Of a stretch of DNA of 64,000 bases, positions 8,916-16,702 are shown in pieces (the first letter of the stretch is position 1; every line of letters begins with the position of its first letter). The notes below the pieces were generated by a model. It made no database searches and had not been told where the DNA came from. It saw only the letters and a list, made by a program, of their open reading frames with translations. The stretch spans positions 372,001-436,000 of the forward strand of contig NZ_BQHJ01000006.1 in assembly GCF_021603645.1 (NCBI RefSeq), read 5' to 3'. A program made the position numbers and the translations under genes. The DNA is from Pseudomonas pseudonitroreducens. GTDB lineage: Bacteria; Pseudomonadota; Gammaproteobacteria; Pseudomonadales; Pseudomonadaceae.

Positions 8916-9434
8916 ATGCGCCGCCTGTTGTTCCTTCTGCTGCTCGCCACCAGCGCTACCGTCTGGGCGGCGCCGCGCGAGCTGACCTGGCCCGAGCTGA
9001 TCCCCGAGGGCGCACCGCCGCCCCCGCCGCCGGTGCCGCTGCACGATATGTCCAAGCTCTCCGATGTACTCAATTCGGAGAGTGGCCCGGCGGTGAAGCA
9101 GCAGATATCCAACGCCCCGGTGGTGCAGCAGCTGGACGGCCAGGAAGTGAAGATGCCGGGCTACATCGTGCCGCTGGAAGTCGAGGAAGACGGCCAGACC
9201 GTCCGCGACTTCCTGCTGGTGCCCTATTACGGCGCCTGCATCCACGTACCAGCGCCACCGTCCAACCAGATCGTCTATGTTCGAGGCGGCAAGGGCGTAA
9301 AAGTCGATGAGCTTTACCAACCCTTCTGGATCATCGGCAAACTGAGCGTGAAGGCGGCGGAAAGCGACCTTGCCGAGGCCGGCTACCAGATGCAGGCCAG
9401 CAGTATCGAACCCTACGAGTACACCGGGCAGTAA
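8916..9434 (+). CDS. DUF3299 exported protein
   Basis: A 172-residue protein with signal peptide MRRLLFLLLLATSATVWA. The mature domain has the DUF3299 features MPGYIVPLE, FLLVPYYGACIHVPAPPSNQ and a late FWIIGKL. The cysteine and histidine in GACIHVP are conserved and may bind metal. ATG at 8916 starts the signal peptide; an in-frame ATG at 8871 would add 15 hydrophilic residues. It is the last gene of the putative Zur-controlled operon. Biochemical function is unknown. Confidence 0.85.
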   Translation: MRRLLFLLLLATSATVWAAPRELTWPELIPEGAPPPPPPVPLHDMSKLSDVLNSESGPAVKQQISNAPVVQQLDGQEVKMPGYIVPLEVEEDGQTVRDFLLVPYYGACIHVPAPPSNQIVYVRGGKGVKVDELYQPFWIIGKLSVKAAESDLAEAGYQMQASSIEPYEYTGQ

Positions 9435-9487
9435 GCGGACGCGGCACTTTGCCGCACCCCTCATTCCTACAAAGCTTGTGGGCTTTA

Positions 9488-9501
9488 TTGAGCCAGGTCA
9501 A
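9488..9501 (+). promoter_or_regulatory. Anr/FNR-like box upstream of oprG
   Basis: TTGAGCCAGGTCAA matches TTGAT-N4-ATCAA at 8 of 10 positions. A TACTAT -10-like hexamer lies at 9523-9528. The box centre would be about 40 bases before the expected transcription start, the classical position for an Anr-activated promoter. OprG expression in P. aeruginosa is known to rise under anaerobic conditions through Anr. Confidence 0.6.
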
Positions 9502-9571
9502 AAGTGCGCTTTTAGCGCTGTCTACTATTCTGGGCACCAACACTTATACCAAAGAGATATTGGAGCTCATC

Positions 9572-10276
9572 ATGCGTAAGTCCTGGCTCACCGCCTCGCT
9601 TCTCTCCCTCGCCGTCGCAACGCCGATCGCAGCCCAGGCCGCCGACATCCGCGGCCACCAGGCTGGCGACTTCCTCGTCCGCGGCGGTATCGCCACCGTT
9701 GCGCCGGACGATAGCAGCAGCGATCTCAAGTTCGACGGCGCGAAAGCCCGTGGCACCAAGGCCACCGTCGACAGCGACACCCAGCTGGGCCTGACTTTCG
9801 CCTACCTGCTCACCGACAAGATCGGTATCGAACTGGTCGCGGCCACTCCGTTCAAGCACCAGGTCGACGTGAAGGGCCTGGGCGGCGGTCTCGATGGCAA
9901 GCTGGCCGATATCAAGCAGCTGCCGCCGACCGTGCTGCTGCAGTACTACCCAATGGGGGGTACCAACTCCGCCTTCCAGCCGTACGGCGGCCTGGGCGTG
10001 AACTACACCACCTTCTTCGACGAAGACCTCACCGGTGCCCGCAAGGACCAGGGCTTCAGCAACCTGAAGCTGCAGGACTCCTGGGGCCTCGCCGCCGAAC
10101 TGGGCATGGACTACATGCTCAACGAGCACGCCTTCGTCAACGCCGCGGTCTGGTACATGGATATCGATACCAAAGCCAGCGTCGACGGTCCGTCCGCACT
10201 GGGCATCCAGAAAACCAAGGTCGATGTTGATGTCGACCCCTGGGTTTACATGGTTGGTTTCGGCTACCGTTTCTAA
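9572..10276 (+). CDS. oprG: OmpW-family outer membrane porin OprG
   Basis: A 234-residue eight-stranded outer membrane barrel for small, hydrophobic molecules. The signal peptide MRKSWLTASLLSLAVATPIAAQA is followed by the OmpW-type start GDFLVRGGIATVAPDDSS. The protein ends in aromatic YMVGFGYRF, the outer membrane insertion signature. The ATG at 9572 has GGAG 8 bases upstream. The gene stands alone between its own Anr-like promoter and a strong terminator. Confidence 0.96.
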   Translation: MRKSWLTASLLSLAVATPIAAQAADIRGHQAGDFLVRGGIATVAPDDSSSDLKFDGAKARGTKATVDSDTQLGLTFAYLLTDKIGIELVAATPFKHQVDVKGLGGGLDGKLADIKQLPPTVLLQYYPMGGTNSAFQPYGGLGVNYTTFFDEDLTGARKDQGFSNLKLQDSWGLAAELGMDYMLNEHAFVNAAVWYMDIDTKASVDGPSALGIQKTKVDVDVDPWVYMVGFGYRF

Positions 10277-10288
10277 CGGAGCAAACAT

Positions 10289-10317
10289 GAAAAAGGCGCC
10301 CAAGGGCGCCTTTTTCA
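10289..10317 (+). terminator. Terminator after oprG
   Basis: AAAAAGGCGCC, loop and GGCGCCTTTTT form a strong hairpin with a T-tract soon after the oprG stop and 17 bases before the next gene. Confidence 0.88.
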
Positions 10318-10333
10318 CTTTCTGGGAACCGCT

Positions 10334-10690
10334 ATGTACCTCGAACTCAAAGCACTGCACGTCAGCCTGGCGATCATCAGCACCCTGCTCTTCCTCCTGC
10401 GCCTGGGCCTGAGCTGGTGGGGCAAGCGTCCCGCTGGCTGGCAGCGCGGGCTGCCTCATCTGATCGATACACTGCTGTTGCTGAGCGCCCTGGGCCTGGT
10501 GCACCTGGCGATGCCCTGGCCGCTGCCTGTGTGGCTGCAGGTGAAGCTCGGCCTGCTGGTGCTCTACATCGTGCTGGCGGCCTTTGCCCTGCGCTCCGTC
10601 TCGAAGCCGAGCAAGGCCGTACTCAGCGTGCTGGCGCTGTCCTCGCTGGCCAGCATCTTCGTGCTGGCGATCAACAAACCCTGGTGGTGA
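10334..10690 (+). CDS. SirB2-family inner membrane protein
   Basis: A 118-residue protein with four hydrophobic segments (about residues 8-24, 43-60, 64-85 and 96-113), matching the SirB2 family of unknown biochemical role. It begins 17 bases after the oprG terminator, so it depends on read-through or its own promoter. Its 3' end overlaps that of the convergent epimerase gene by 20 bases. Confidence 0.82.
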   Translation: MYLELKALHVSLAIISTLLFLLRLGLSWWGKRPAGWQRGLPHLIDTLLLLSALGLVHLAMPWPLPVWLQVKLGLLVLYIVLAAFALRSVSKPSKAVLSVLALSSLASIFVLAINKPWW

Positions 10691-11618
10691 TCAACTGGGC
10701 CAGACCCTCGGCCAGCGGCGTTGGCGCGTCGAGGTGGTAGCGCTGCAGCAGGCGGCGGTTGTCGGCGCGGGAATGGCGAATATCGCCATGGCGCGCCGGC
10801 TGGTAGGTGATCTGCGGCAGCCCGCCGGTGAGCTTGCCAATCTCGGCCAGCAACTGGTTCAGGCTGGTCGACTGGTCGAGGCCGACGTTGATCGCCGACT
10901 CGGCCACTTCCTCCGCCAGCAGTGCCTTCACCAGCAGCTTCACCAGGTCGCCGACATAGATGAAATCACGGGTCTGCTCGCCGTCGCCGAATACGCTGAT
11001 CGGCAGGCCCTGCTCGGCACGCCGGGCGAAGATGCTGATCACCCCGGAATACGGCGAGGACGGGTCCTGGCGCGGGCCATAGACGTTGAAGAAGCGGAAG
11101 ATCGCCGGTTCCAGCCCATGCTCGCGGCGGTAGAAGTCCAGGTAGTACTCGCTGGCCAACTTATCCGAGGCGTAGGGCGTCAGCGGAGCCTTGACCACGT
11201 CTTCGTCGATGGCAGTGCCTTCGCCATTCTGCCCGTAGACCGCTGCGCTGGAGGCGAACAGTACGCGGTGGATACCTTCCTGGCGCATGGCCTCGCAGAG
11301 ATTCAGGGTACCGATGAAGTTCGCCCGGTGGGTGCCCACCGGGTCTTCCACCGAGGCCTGCACCGAGGCAATGGCCGCCAGGTGCACGACGCCCTGGCAA
11401 CCGCTCACTGCGCCACGCAGCGCCGCCTCATCGGCGACGTTGCCGACGATCAGCTCGACGCGGCTGTCGAGATTCTCGCGCTTGCCAGTGGACAGGTCGT
11501 CCAGCACGCGCACGGAGAAACCCAGTGCCAGCAGCGCGTCCGCCAGATGGGAACCGATGAACCCCGCGCCGCCGGTGATCAGGATGGGCTGCGCAGAGGG
11601 AGATAGGCGATCAGACAT
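10671..11618 (-). CDS. NAD-dependent sugar-nucleotide epimerase/dehydratase
   Basis: A 315-residue extended short-chain dehydrogenase. The Rossmann motif is ITGGAGFIGSHLADAL near residue 12, and the catalytic pair is in PYASDKLASEYY (Tyr-x3-Lys), with a Ser in FASSAAVYG. The family (UDP-glucose 4-epimerase and relatives) acts on nucleotide sugars for surface polysaccharides. ATG at 11618 overlaps the stop of the upstream SDR gene by 8 bases. The exact substrate cannot be read from sequence. Confidence 0.92.
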   Translation of the reverse strand: MSDRLSPSAQPILITGGAGFIGSHLADALLALGFSVRVLDDLSTGKRENLDSRVELIVGNVADEAALRGAVSGCQGVVHLAAIASVQASVEDPVGTHRANFIGTLNLCEAMRQEGIHRVLFASSAAVYGQNGEGTAIDEDVVKAPLTPYASDKLASEYYLDFYRREHGLEPAIFRFFNVYGPRQDPSSPYSGVISIFARRAEQGLPISVFGDGEQTRDFIYVGDLVKLLVKALLAEEVAESAINVGLDQSTSLNQLLAEIGKLTGGLPQITYQPARHGDIRHSRADNRRLLQRYHLDAPTPLAEGLAQLITTRVC

Positions 11619-12495
11619 GGCGGTAATAGCGATCCAGCAGGGCGGGCAGGCCGGCGCGCCAGGCGCGCGGCTTGATACCGAAGGTATGGAGGATTTTCTT
11701 GCAGGCAAGCACCGCATGCTGCGGTTCATCGCCGGCGTCCGGGCGCGCGGCATGGGCCTGCGGGCTCGGTTCCTGGACGGCCAGGGTATGGAAGGCGCGA
11801 GCCTCGCCGAGCACCACCTGGCCCAGGGACAGAGTCGTGGTGGCCTCCAGGCCACCGTAGTGATAGGTGCCCCACAGCGGCGCCTGGCAGTCGAGCTGCT
11901 TGAGCACGGAGAGGATCACCCGTGCGGCATCATCGACCGGGGTCGGATTGCCACGCCGGTCGTCGGCGAGGAACAGCACCTGCTCCTTCTCGGCGCGCTC
12001 GAGGAAGCGCCCGAGCACACCATCGGCGCTGTCGTCGAGCAGCCAGCCAAAGCGCAGCAGCACATGGCGCGGGCAGGTCGCCCGCACCCACTGCTCCATG
12101 CGCCATAGCGCCTGGCCACGCGGGCCCAGCGGCAGCGGCTCGTCCTTCTCGCTGTAGGCAGTGGCACGGGCACCGTCGAACACGCGATAGCTCGACGGCT
12201 GGATCAGCAGGATCTCGTGGTGCTGGCAGAGTTCGGACAGACGCTCCACCGCGCGCTCCTGGCTGGCCAGCCTGGCGGCATCGACGGCCTCGGCCTGGAA
12301 CCAGTCGAAGTAATAGGCGAGGTTGATCACCGCGTCGGGACGGGTCTCGTCCAGCAGGACGGTAAGACTGGCGGCGTCCCAGCCCTGGTCGGGCGGTCGG
12401 GGTGCGAGGAAGCCGATATCTTCCTCGGCGCCCAGGCGGATCAGCGCCTGTCCAAGGGCATTACCGCCACCCAACAGCATCAGGCGCATGCGCAT
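11611..12495 (-). CDS. RmlD-like sugar nucleotide-binding SDR protein
   Basis: A 294-residue protein with an N-terminal glycine-rich LLGGGNALGQALIRLG dinucleotide motif and an RmlD-type layout, including IQPSSYRVFDGARATAYSEK in place of the usual SSDYVFDG. The canonical Tyr-x3-Lys pair is not obvious, so it may bind rather than reduce a sugar nucleotide. It is upstream of, and overlaps, the epimerase gene. Two in-frame ATGs (12495 and 12489) are possible starts; neither has a strong ribosome site. Confidence 0.78.
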   Translation of the reverse strand: MRMRLMLLGGGNALGQALIRLGAEEDIGFLAPRPPDQGWDAASLTVLLDETRPDAVINLAYYFDWFQAEAVDAARLASQERAVERLSELCQHHEILLIQPSSYRVFDGARATAYSEKDEPLPLGPRGQALWRMEQWVRATCPRHVLLRFGWLLDDSADGVLGRFLERAEKEQVLFLADDRRGNPTPVDDAARVILSVLKQLDCQAPLWGTYHYGGLEATTTLSLGQVVLGEARAFHTLAVQEPSPQAHAARPDAGDEPQHAVLACKKILHTFGIKPRAWRAGLPALLDRYYRHV

Positions 12496-12636
12496 ATTCT
12501 GGGGGTCACTCGAATACGTGGGTTACCAGCGGCGCACAGCGGCTCCGTGGATGATGCCCGCATTTTTCCTGCCCCCCGGCACACCGTCAAGCTTGGCCGA
12601 CCCGCTGCAGCCTTGGCCGCGCGCGATTGTCGAGTC

Positions 12637-13200
12637 CTAGGAGCGACGCCGGAACAGCGGGCGCGGCTCAATCACCGAGCGGCCGTAGAGCACACTCAGC
12701 CCCGCCAGGCCCTTCAGGGCGTCCTCCACGGACTTGTCCTCGCGCACGGCGAAGGCGTCGAAACCGCACTGGCGCAGATGCGCCAGTTGGTCACGCAGCA
12801 CGTCACCCACCGCACGCAGCTCCCCGCGCCAGCCCAGGCGGCTGCGCAGCAGATAGGCCAGGCTGTAGCCGCGACCATCGCGGAAGCTGGGGAAGTCGAT
12901 GGCGATCAGTGGGATCTCATCCAGCCATTGGGCAAGCTGTTGCGGATCGTCATCCGGCCCGAGCAATACGCCATGCCATTGTAGGAGCGAGCTTGCTCGC
13001 GAACCTCCCAGCTCAGACCCCACCGGCCAATCCTGTTCGCGAGCAAGCTCGCTCCTACAGGTGCCCCGGTCCAGCCAGGCCTTGAGCGGCAGGATCAGGT
13101 TGCCGTCGGGCAATTCCTCCGGCACTTCGCGCAGCAAGGTCCAGGAATCATCCGGCGCCAGCTCGGCGACACCATCACGCAGGCGAATCAGGTTCTTCAT
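12637..13200 (-). CDS. DUF934 protein with an in-frame REPIN insertion
   Basis: A 187-residue DUF934 protein, of the small family always found with the CysI-type sulfite/nitrite reductase and thought to help its assembly or electron supply. Typical members have about 160 residues. Here 27 extra residues ([14 protein letters not shown]... to ...RASSLLQ) are encoded by an 81-base REPIN at 12980-13060, placed between ILPLKAWLDRG and WHGVLLGPDDDP. The insert length is a multiple of three, so the frame survives. The start overlaps the cysI stop as ATGA. Function after insertion is uncertain. Confidence 0.88.
   Translation of the reverse strand: MKNLIRLRDGVAELAPDDSWTLLREVPEELPDGNLILPLKAWLDRGTCRSELAREQDWPVGSELGGSRASSLLQWHGVLLGPDDDPQQLAQWLDEIPLIAIDFPSFRDGRGYSLAYLLRSRLGWRGELRAVGDVLRDQLAHLRQCGFDAFAVREDKSVEDALKGLAGLSVLYGRSVIEPRPLFRRRS
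12980..13060. repeat. REPIN-like repeat inside the DUF934 gene
   Basis: TGTAGGAGCGAGCTTGCTCG and its inverted complement flank about 30 bases. The element is identical in its arms to the intergenic copies elsewhere in the window, yet lies wholly within an open reading frame. Confidence 0.93.
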
Positions 13201-14861
13201 GCCGGCACCTCCGCCTGGCGGTAGACCCGTGCCTTGAACGGCTCCAGGCCGATACGTTCGACCGTTTCGACGAAGCGCTCACCGGCGCCGCGCTGCTCGA
13301 CATAGGTCTGCACCAGCGCCTCGATCACACCGGGCACCTCCGCCGCGCTGAATGACGGGCCGATCACCTTGCCCAGCGCGCTCTTCACGCCCTGGGCGCC
13401 GCCCAGGGTGATCTGGTACCACTCGCTACCGTTCTTGTCGACGCCAAGAATGCCGATGTTGCCGATGTGGTGGTGGCCGCAGGCGTTCATGCAGCCGGAG
13501 ATGTTCAGGCTCAGATCGCCCAGGTCGTGCAGGTAGTCGAGGTCCTCGAAGCGCTGCTGGATGCCCTGGGCAATGGGGATCGACTTGGCATTGGCCAGCG
13601 CACAGAAGTCACCGCCCGGGCAGGCGATGATGTCGGTGAGCAGGCCCTGGTTCGGCGTGCCCAGTCCTGCGCTACAGGCTTCCTGCCAGAGCACATGGAG
13701 ATCGGCCTTGCGCACGTCCGGCAGCACCAGGTTCTGCTCATGGGCGACGCGGATTTCGCCAAAGCCGAAGCGCTCGGCCCAGTCGGCCACTCGCTCCATC
13801 TGCTCGGCCGTCGCATCCCCCGGCGGTGCCTCGGCGCCCGGCTTGGTGGACAGCACCACGCTGGCATACCCCGGCACGCGGTGCGGGCGCACGTTGCGCG
13901 AGACCCAGCGGGCGAACGCTGCATCGGCAGCCAGCGCACTGCCGTAGGCAAGATCATCGGCGGCAGCGTAGACCGGCGGTTCGAAGGCGGCAGCCACTCG
14001 CTGGTACTCGTCGAGCGTCAGTTGCGCCTCGCCATCGCGCAGGTGTTGCCACTCCTCTTCCACCTCGCGGGAGAACGCCTCGATGCCCAGCGCCTTCACC
14101 AGGATCTTGATCCGCGCCTTGTACTTGTTGTCGCGCCGGCCGTAGCGGTTGTACACCCGCAGGATGGCCTCGAGATAGGACAGCAGGTGCCACCAGGGCA
14201 GGTCGTCGCGGATCACCTGGCCGAGCATCGGCGTGCGCCCCAGCCCGCCGCCCACCAGCACCTTCAGGCGCAGTTCGCCGTCCTCGGCGCGGCGCAGGTA
14301 GAGGCCGATGTCGTGCATCATCACCGCCGCGCGGTCTTCCTCGGCGGCACAGAGGGCGATCTTGAACTTGCGCGGCAGGAACAGGAATTCGGGGTTCACC
14401 GTCGACCACTGGCGAAGAATTTCCGCCAGCGGGCGCGGGTCGAGGAACTCGTCGGCGGCAACCCCGGCGAAGGCCTCGGTGGTGATATTGCGCACGCAGT
14501 TGCCGGAAGTCTGGATGGCGTGCATTTCCACATCGGCGAGACGTTCGAGAATGTCCGGCACACGCGCAAGCTCCACCCAGTTGAACTGGATGTTCTGCCG
14601 CGTGGTGAAGTGGCCGTAGCCACGGTCGTGCTCACGGGCGATCCACGCCAGGGTGCGCATCTGCTCGCTGGACAAGGTGCCGTAGGGAATCGCCACCCGC
14701 AGCATGTAGGCGTGCTTCTGCAGGTACAGACCGTTCTGCAGGCGCAGCGGGAGAAATTCCTCTTCGCTCAGCTCATCGCCCAGGCGCCGCTGCACCTGAT
14801 CGCGGAACTGCGCCACCCGTTCGCGCACCAGGGCGCGGTCGTAATCATCGTATCGGTACAT
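13197..14861 (-). CDS. cysI: Sulfite/nitrite reductase hemoprotein (CysI type)
   Basis: A 554-residue single-chain siroheme-[4Fe-4S] reductase supplying sulfide for cysteine synthesis. It has the N-terminal ferrite-reductase repeat (AYMLRVAIPYGTLSSEQMR; GYGHFTTRQNIQFNWV). The cluster cysteines lie in CPGGDFC and, 40 residues later, SGCMNACGHHH, the usual siroheme ligand arrangement. It matches the ferredoxin-dependent type rather than the E. coli CysIJ complex; no cysJ is nearby. AAGGTGG lies about 8 bases before the ATG. It is translationally coupled to the DUF934 gene downstream. Confidence 0.94.
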   Translation of the reverse strand: MYRYDDYDRALVRERVAQFRDQVQRRLGDELSEEEFLPLRLQNGLYLQKHAYMLRVAIPYGTLSSEQMRTLAWIAREHDRGYGHFTTRQNIQFNWVELARVPDILERLADVEMHAIQTSGNCVRNITTEAFAGVAADEFLDPRPLAEILRQWSTVNPEFLFLPRKFKIALCAAEEDRAAVMMHDIGLYLRRAEDGELRLKVLVGGGLGRTPMLGQVIRDDLPWWHLLSYLEAILRVYNRYGRRDNKYKARIKILVKALGIEAFSREVEEEWQHLRDGEAQLTLDEYQRVAAAFEPPVYAAADDLAYGSALAADAAFARWVSRNVRPHRVPGYASVVLSTKPGAEAPPGDATAEQMERVADWAERFGFGEIRVAHEQNLVLPDVRKADLHVLWQEACSAGLGTPNQGLLTDIIACPGGDFCALANAKSIPIAQGIQQRFEDLDYLHDLGDLSLNISGCMNACGHHHIGNIGILGVDKNGSEWYQITLGGAQGVKSALGKVIGPSFSAAEVPGVIEALVQTYVEQRGAGERFVETVERIGLEPFKARVYRQAEVPA

Positions 14862-15206
14862 CGCCAGGCCACCTTCGGATCATTGCGTGGCAGCCTGCTT
14901 CTGTCGTCGGGCGCGCCACGTTGCGGTTGACCGAACTATGGCCGGGGCCTGTTGTGCAAAACAGCGGCAGATAACACGGGAAAAACCGGATCAGATCAGC
15001 CAACCCCCTGCTCCTGCGGGCCTGCGACCGGTTGCCGCAAGAGGCCCGATCAGCCGGCCCATCGCGCAGCGCGCCAGGCCTGTGGCGCCGCGGCACGGAG
15101 CGTTTTTCGGCATCTGATATGGTTTTTTCCAGCGAACCTGAATCTGTTTCGAGTGCAAGACGATTCGTACAGTCGCGGCGCCTCTTCTGCCTGATGGGCC
15201 ACGATA
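14862..15206. promoter_or_regulatory. Divergent cysI/ccoG control region with two inverted operator-like copies
   Basis: 345 bases without a gene. Two related 41-base sequences point outward: the minus-strand copy at 14956-14996 toward cysI and the plus-strand copy at 15112-15152 toward ccoG. Both start ATCTGAT-N2-GGTTTTT and, at the same spacing without gaps, share CC, CTG and CTGTTT. The repeated (AT)CTG half-sites resemble a LysR-type operator, but this is inference. No riboswitch or small RNA was recognised. Confidence 0.5.
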
Positions 15207-16616
15207 ATGAGCGAAAGAATCCCCGCGAAGGTCATCCAGATCGACGCACCGCAACGCTTCACCCCGCCGCCGAAACCGCTGTCGGCGGTCACTCCGACCG
15301 TTTACACCAAACGTTTCGCGGGGCGTTTCCGCGACCTCCGCCGGCTTGGCGGTGCGCTGCTCTTCCTGCTGTTCTTCGGCACCCTGTGGCTGCAGTGGAA
15401 CGGCCGCCAGGCGGTGCTCTGGGACCTGCCCGAGCGCAAGTTCTACATCTTCGGCGCGACCTTCTGGCCGCAGGACTTCATCCTGCTCTCGGCGATCCTG
15501 ATCATCGCCGCCTTCGGCCTGTTCTTCATCACGGTGTTCGCCGGCCGCGTGTGGTGCGGCTACACCTGCCCGCAGAGCGTGTGGACCTGGATCTTCATGT
15601 GGGCCGAGCAGGTCACCGAGGGCGACCGCAACCAGCGCATGAAACTGGACAAGGGCCCCGCCAGCGCCGAGAAAGTCCTGCGCAAGAGTGCCAAGCACGG
15701 CCTCTGGCTGCTGATCAGCCTGGCCACGGCGGTCACCTTCATCGGCTACTTCACCCCGGTACGCCCGCTGGTGATGGACCTGCTGACCTTCAGGCTCGAC
15801 CTGGAAAGCACCTTCTGGGTCGCCTTCTTCGCCGCTGCCACCTACGCCAACGCCGGCTGGCTGCGCGAGCAGGTGTGCATCCACATGTGCCCGTACTCGC
15901 GCTTCCAGAGCGTGATGTTCGACAAGGACACCCTGATCATTTCCTACGACGCGGCGCGCGGTGAATCCCGTGGCGCGCGCAAGAAGGACGCCGATCCCAA
16001 GGCCCAGGGGCTGGGCGACTGCATCGACTGTTTCCAGTGCGTGCAGGTCTGCCCCACCGGCATCGACATCCGCGACGGCCTGCAGATAGCCTGCATCGGC
16101 TGCGCCGCGTGCATCGACGCCTGCGACTCGGTGATGGACAAGATGGGCTACGACCGCGGCCTGGTGCGCTACACCTCCGAAAGCGCGCTGGAGGGCGGCA
16201 AGACCCACCTGCTGCGCCCGCGCCTGATCGGCTATGCGGCCGTGCTGCTGGTGATGATCGGCGCCTTTGTCTGGGCACTGGAGGCGCGGCCGCTGATCAA
16301 CCTCGATGTCGCCCGCGACCGTGGCCTGTTCCGCGAGAACGCTGCCGGCGAGATCGAGAACATCTACAACCTCAAGCTGATCAACAAGACCCAGCAGCCG
16401 CAGCATTACCAGCTGAGCCTCGCCGACGGCGCCGGCTACCGCCTGCAGGGCGTGCCGGAGCTGATGCTGCAGCCGGGCGAGATCCGCGATTTCGCGGTAT
16501 CGGTGGCCAGCGAAGCGCAGCGCAGTGCCGGTGGTTCGCTGCCGCTGCACTTCAGGGTCAGCGACGGCAACGAGGCCATCGACGCTGCCAGCACCTTCGT
16601 CTCGCCGAGGCGCTGA
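15207..16616 (+). CDS. ccoG: Cytochrome c oxidase accessory protein CcoG (RdxA/FixG)
   Basis: A 469-residue membrane iron-sulfur protein that acts in copper handling for cbb3-type cytochrome oxidase assembly. Hydrophobic helices lie near residues 48-66, 90-112, 165-185, 200-215 and 340-360. A cytoplasmic ferredoxin-like section holds CIDCFQCVQVCPTGIDI and CIGCAACIDACDS, enough for two [4Fe-4S] clusters. The VWCGYTCPQSVW segment is conserved and likely metal-related. The C-terminal FixG domain is periplasmic. It is not next to ccoNOPQ here; the downstream neighbour is a MocR regulator. Confidence 0.95.
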   Translation: MSERIPAKVIQIDAPQRFTPPPKPLSAVTPTVYTKRFAGRFRDLRRLGGALLFLLFFGTLWLQWNGRQAVLWDLPERKFYIFGATFWPQDFILLSAILIIAAFGLFFITVFAGRVWCGYTCPQSVWTWIFMWAEQVTEGDRNQRMKLDKGPASAEKVLRKSAKHGLWLLISLATAVTFIGYFTPVRPLVMDLLTFRLDLESTFWVAFFAAATYANAGWLREQVCIHMCPYSRFQSVMFDKDTLIISYDAARGESRGARKKDADPKAQGLGDCIDCFQCVQVCPTGIDIRDGLQIACIGCAACIDACDSVMDKMGYDRGLVRYTSESALEGGKTHLLRPRLIGYAAVLLVMIGAFVWALEARPLINLDVARDRGLFRENAAGEIENIYNLKLINKTQQPQHYQLSLADGAGYRLQGVPELMLQPGEIRDFAVSVASEAQRSAGGSLPLHFRVSDGNEAIDAASTFVSPRR

Positions 16617-16702
16617 ACATGGCACGGGAGCTTGGCGTGACCTCGGCGCAGCGCCTAGAGTGGGCGGACTCTTCCGCCCCCCAGGCCGCCCCGCAGGACA
16701 AG

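Noticed and set aside
7209-9464. A 751-codon minus-strand frame opposite the ABC transporter genes
   Set aside because: Shadow of the Zur-linked operon; no start signal or motif.
13467-14930. A 487-codon plus-strand frame opposite cysI
   Set aside because: Antisense shadow; cysI has complete siroheme and cluster motifs on the minus strand.
16037-16702. N-terminal extension of the MocR gene back into ccoG
   Set aside because: This stretch is out of frame with ccoG and low complexity; the family N-terminus and ribosome site place the start at 16703.
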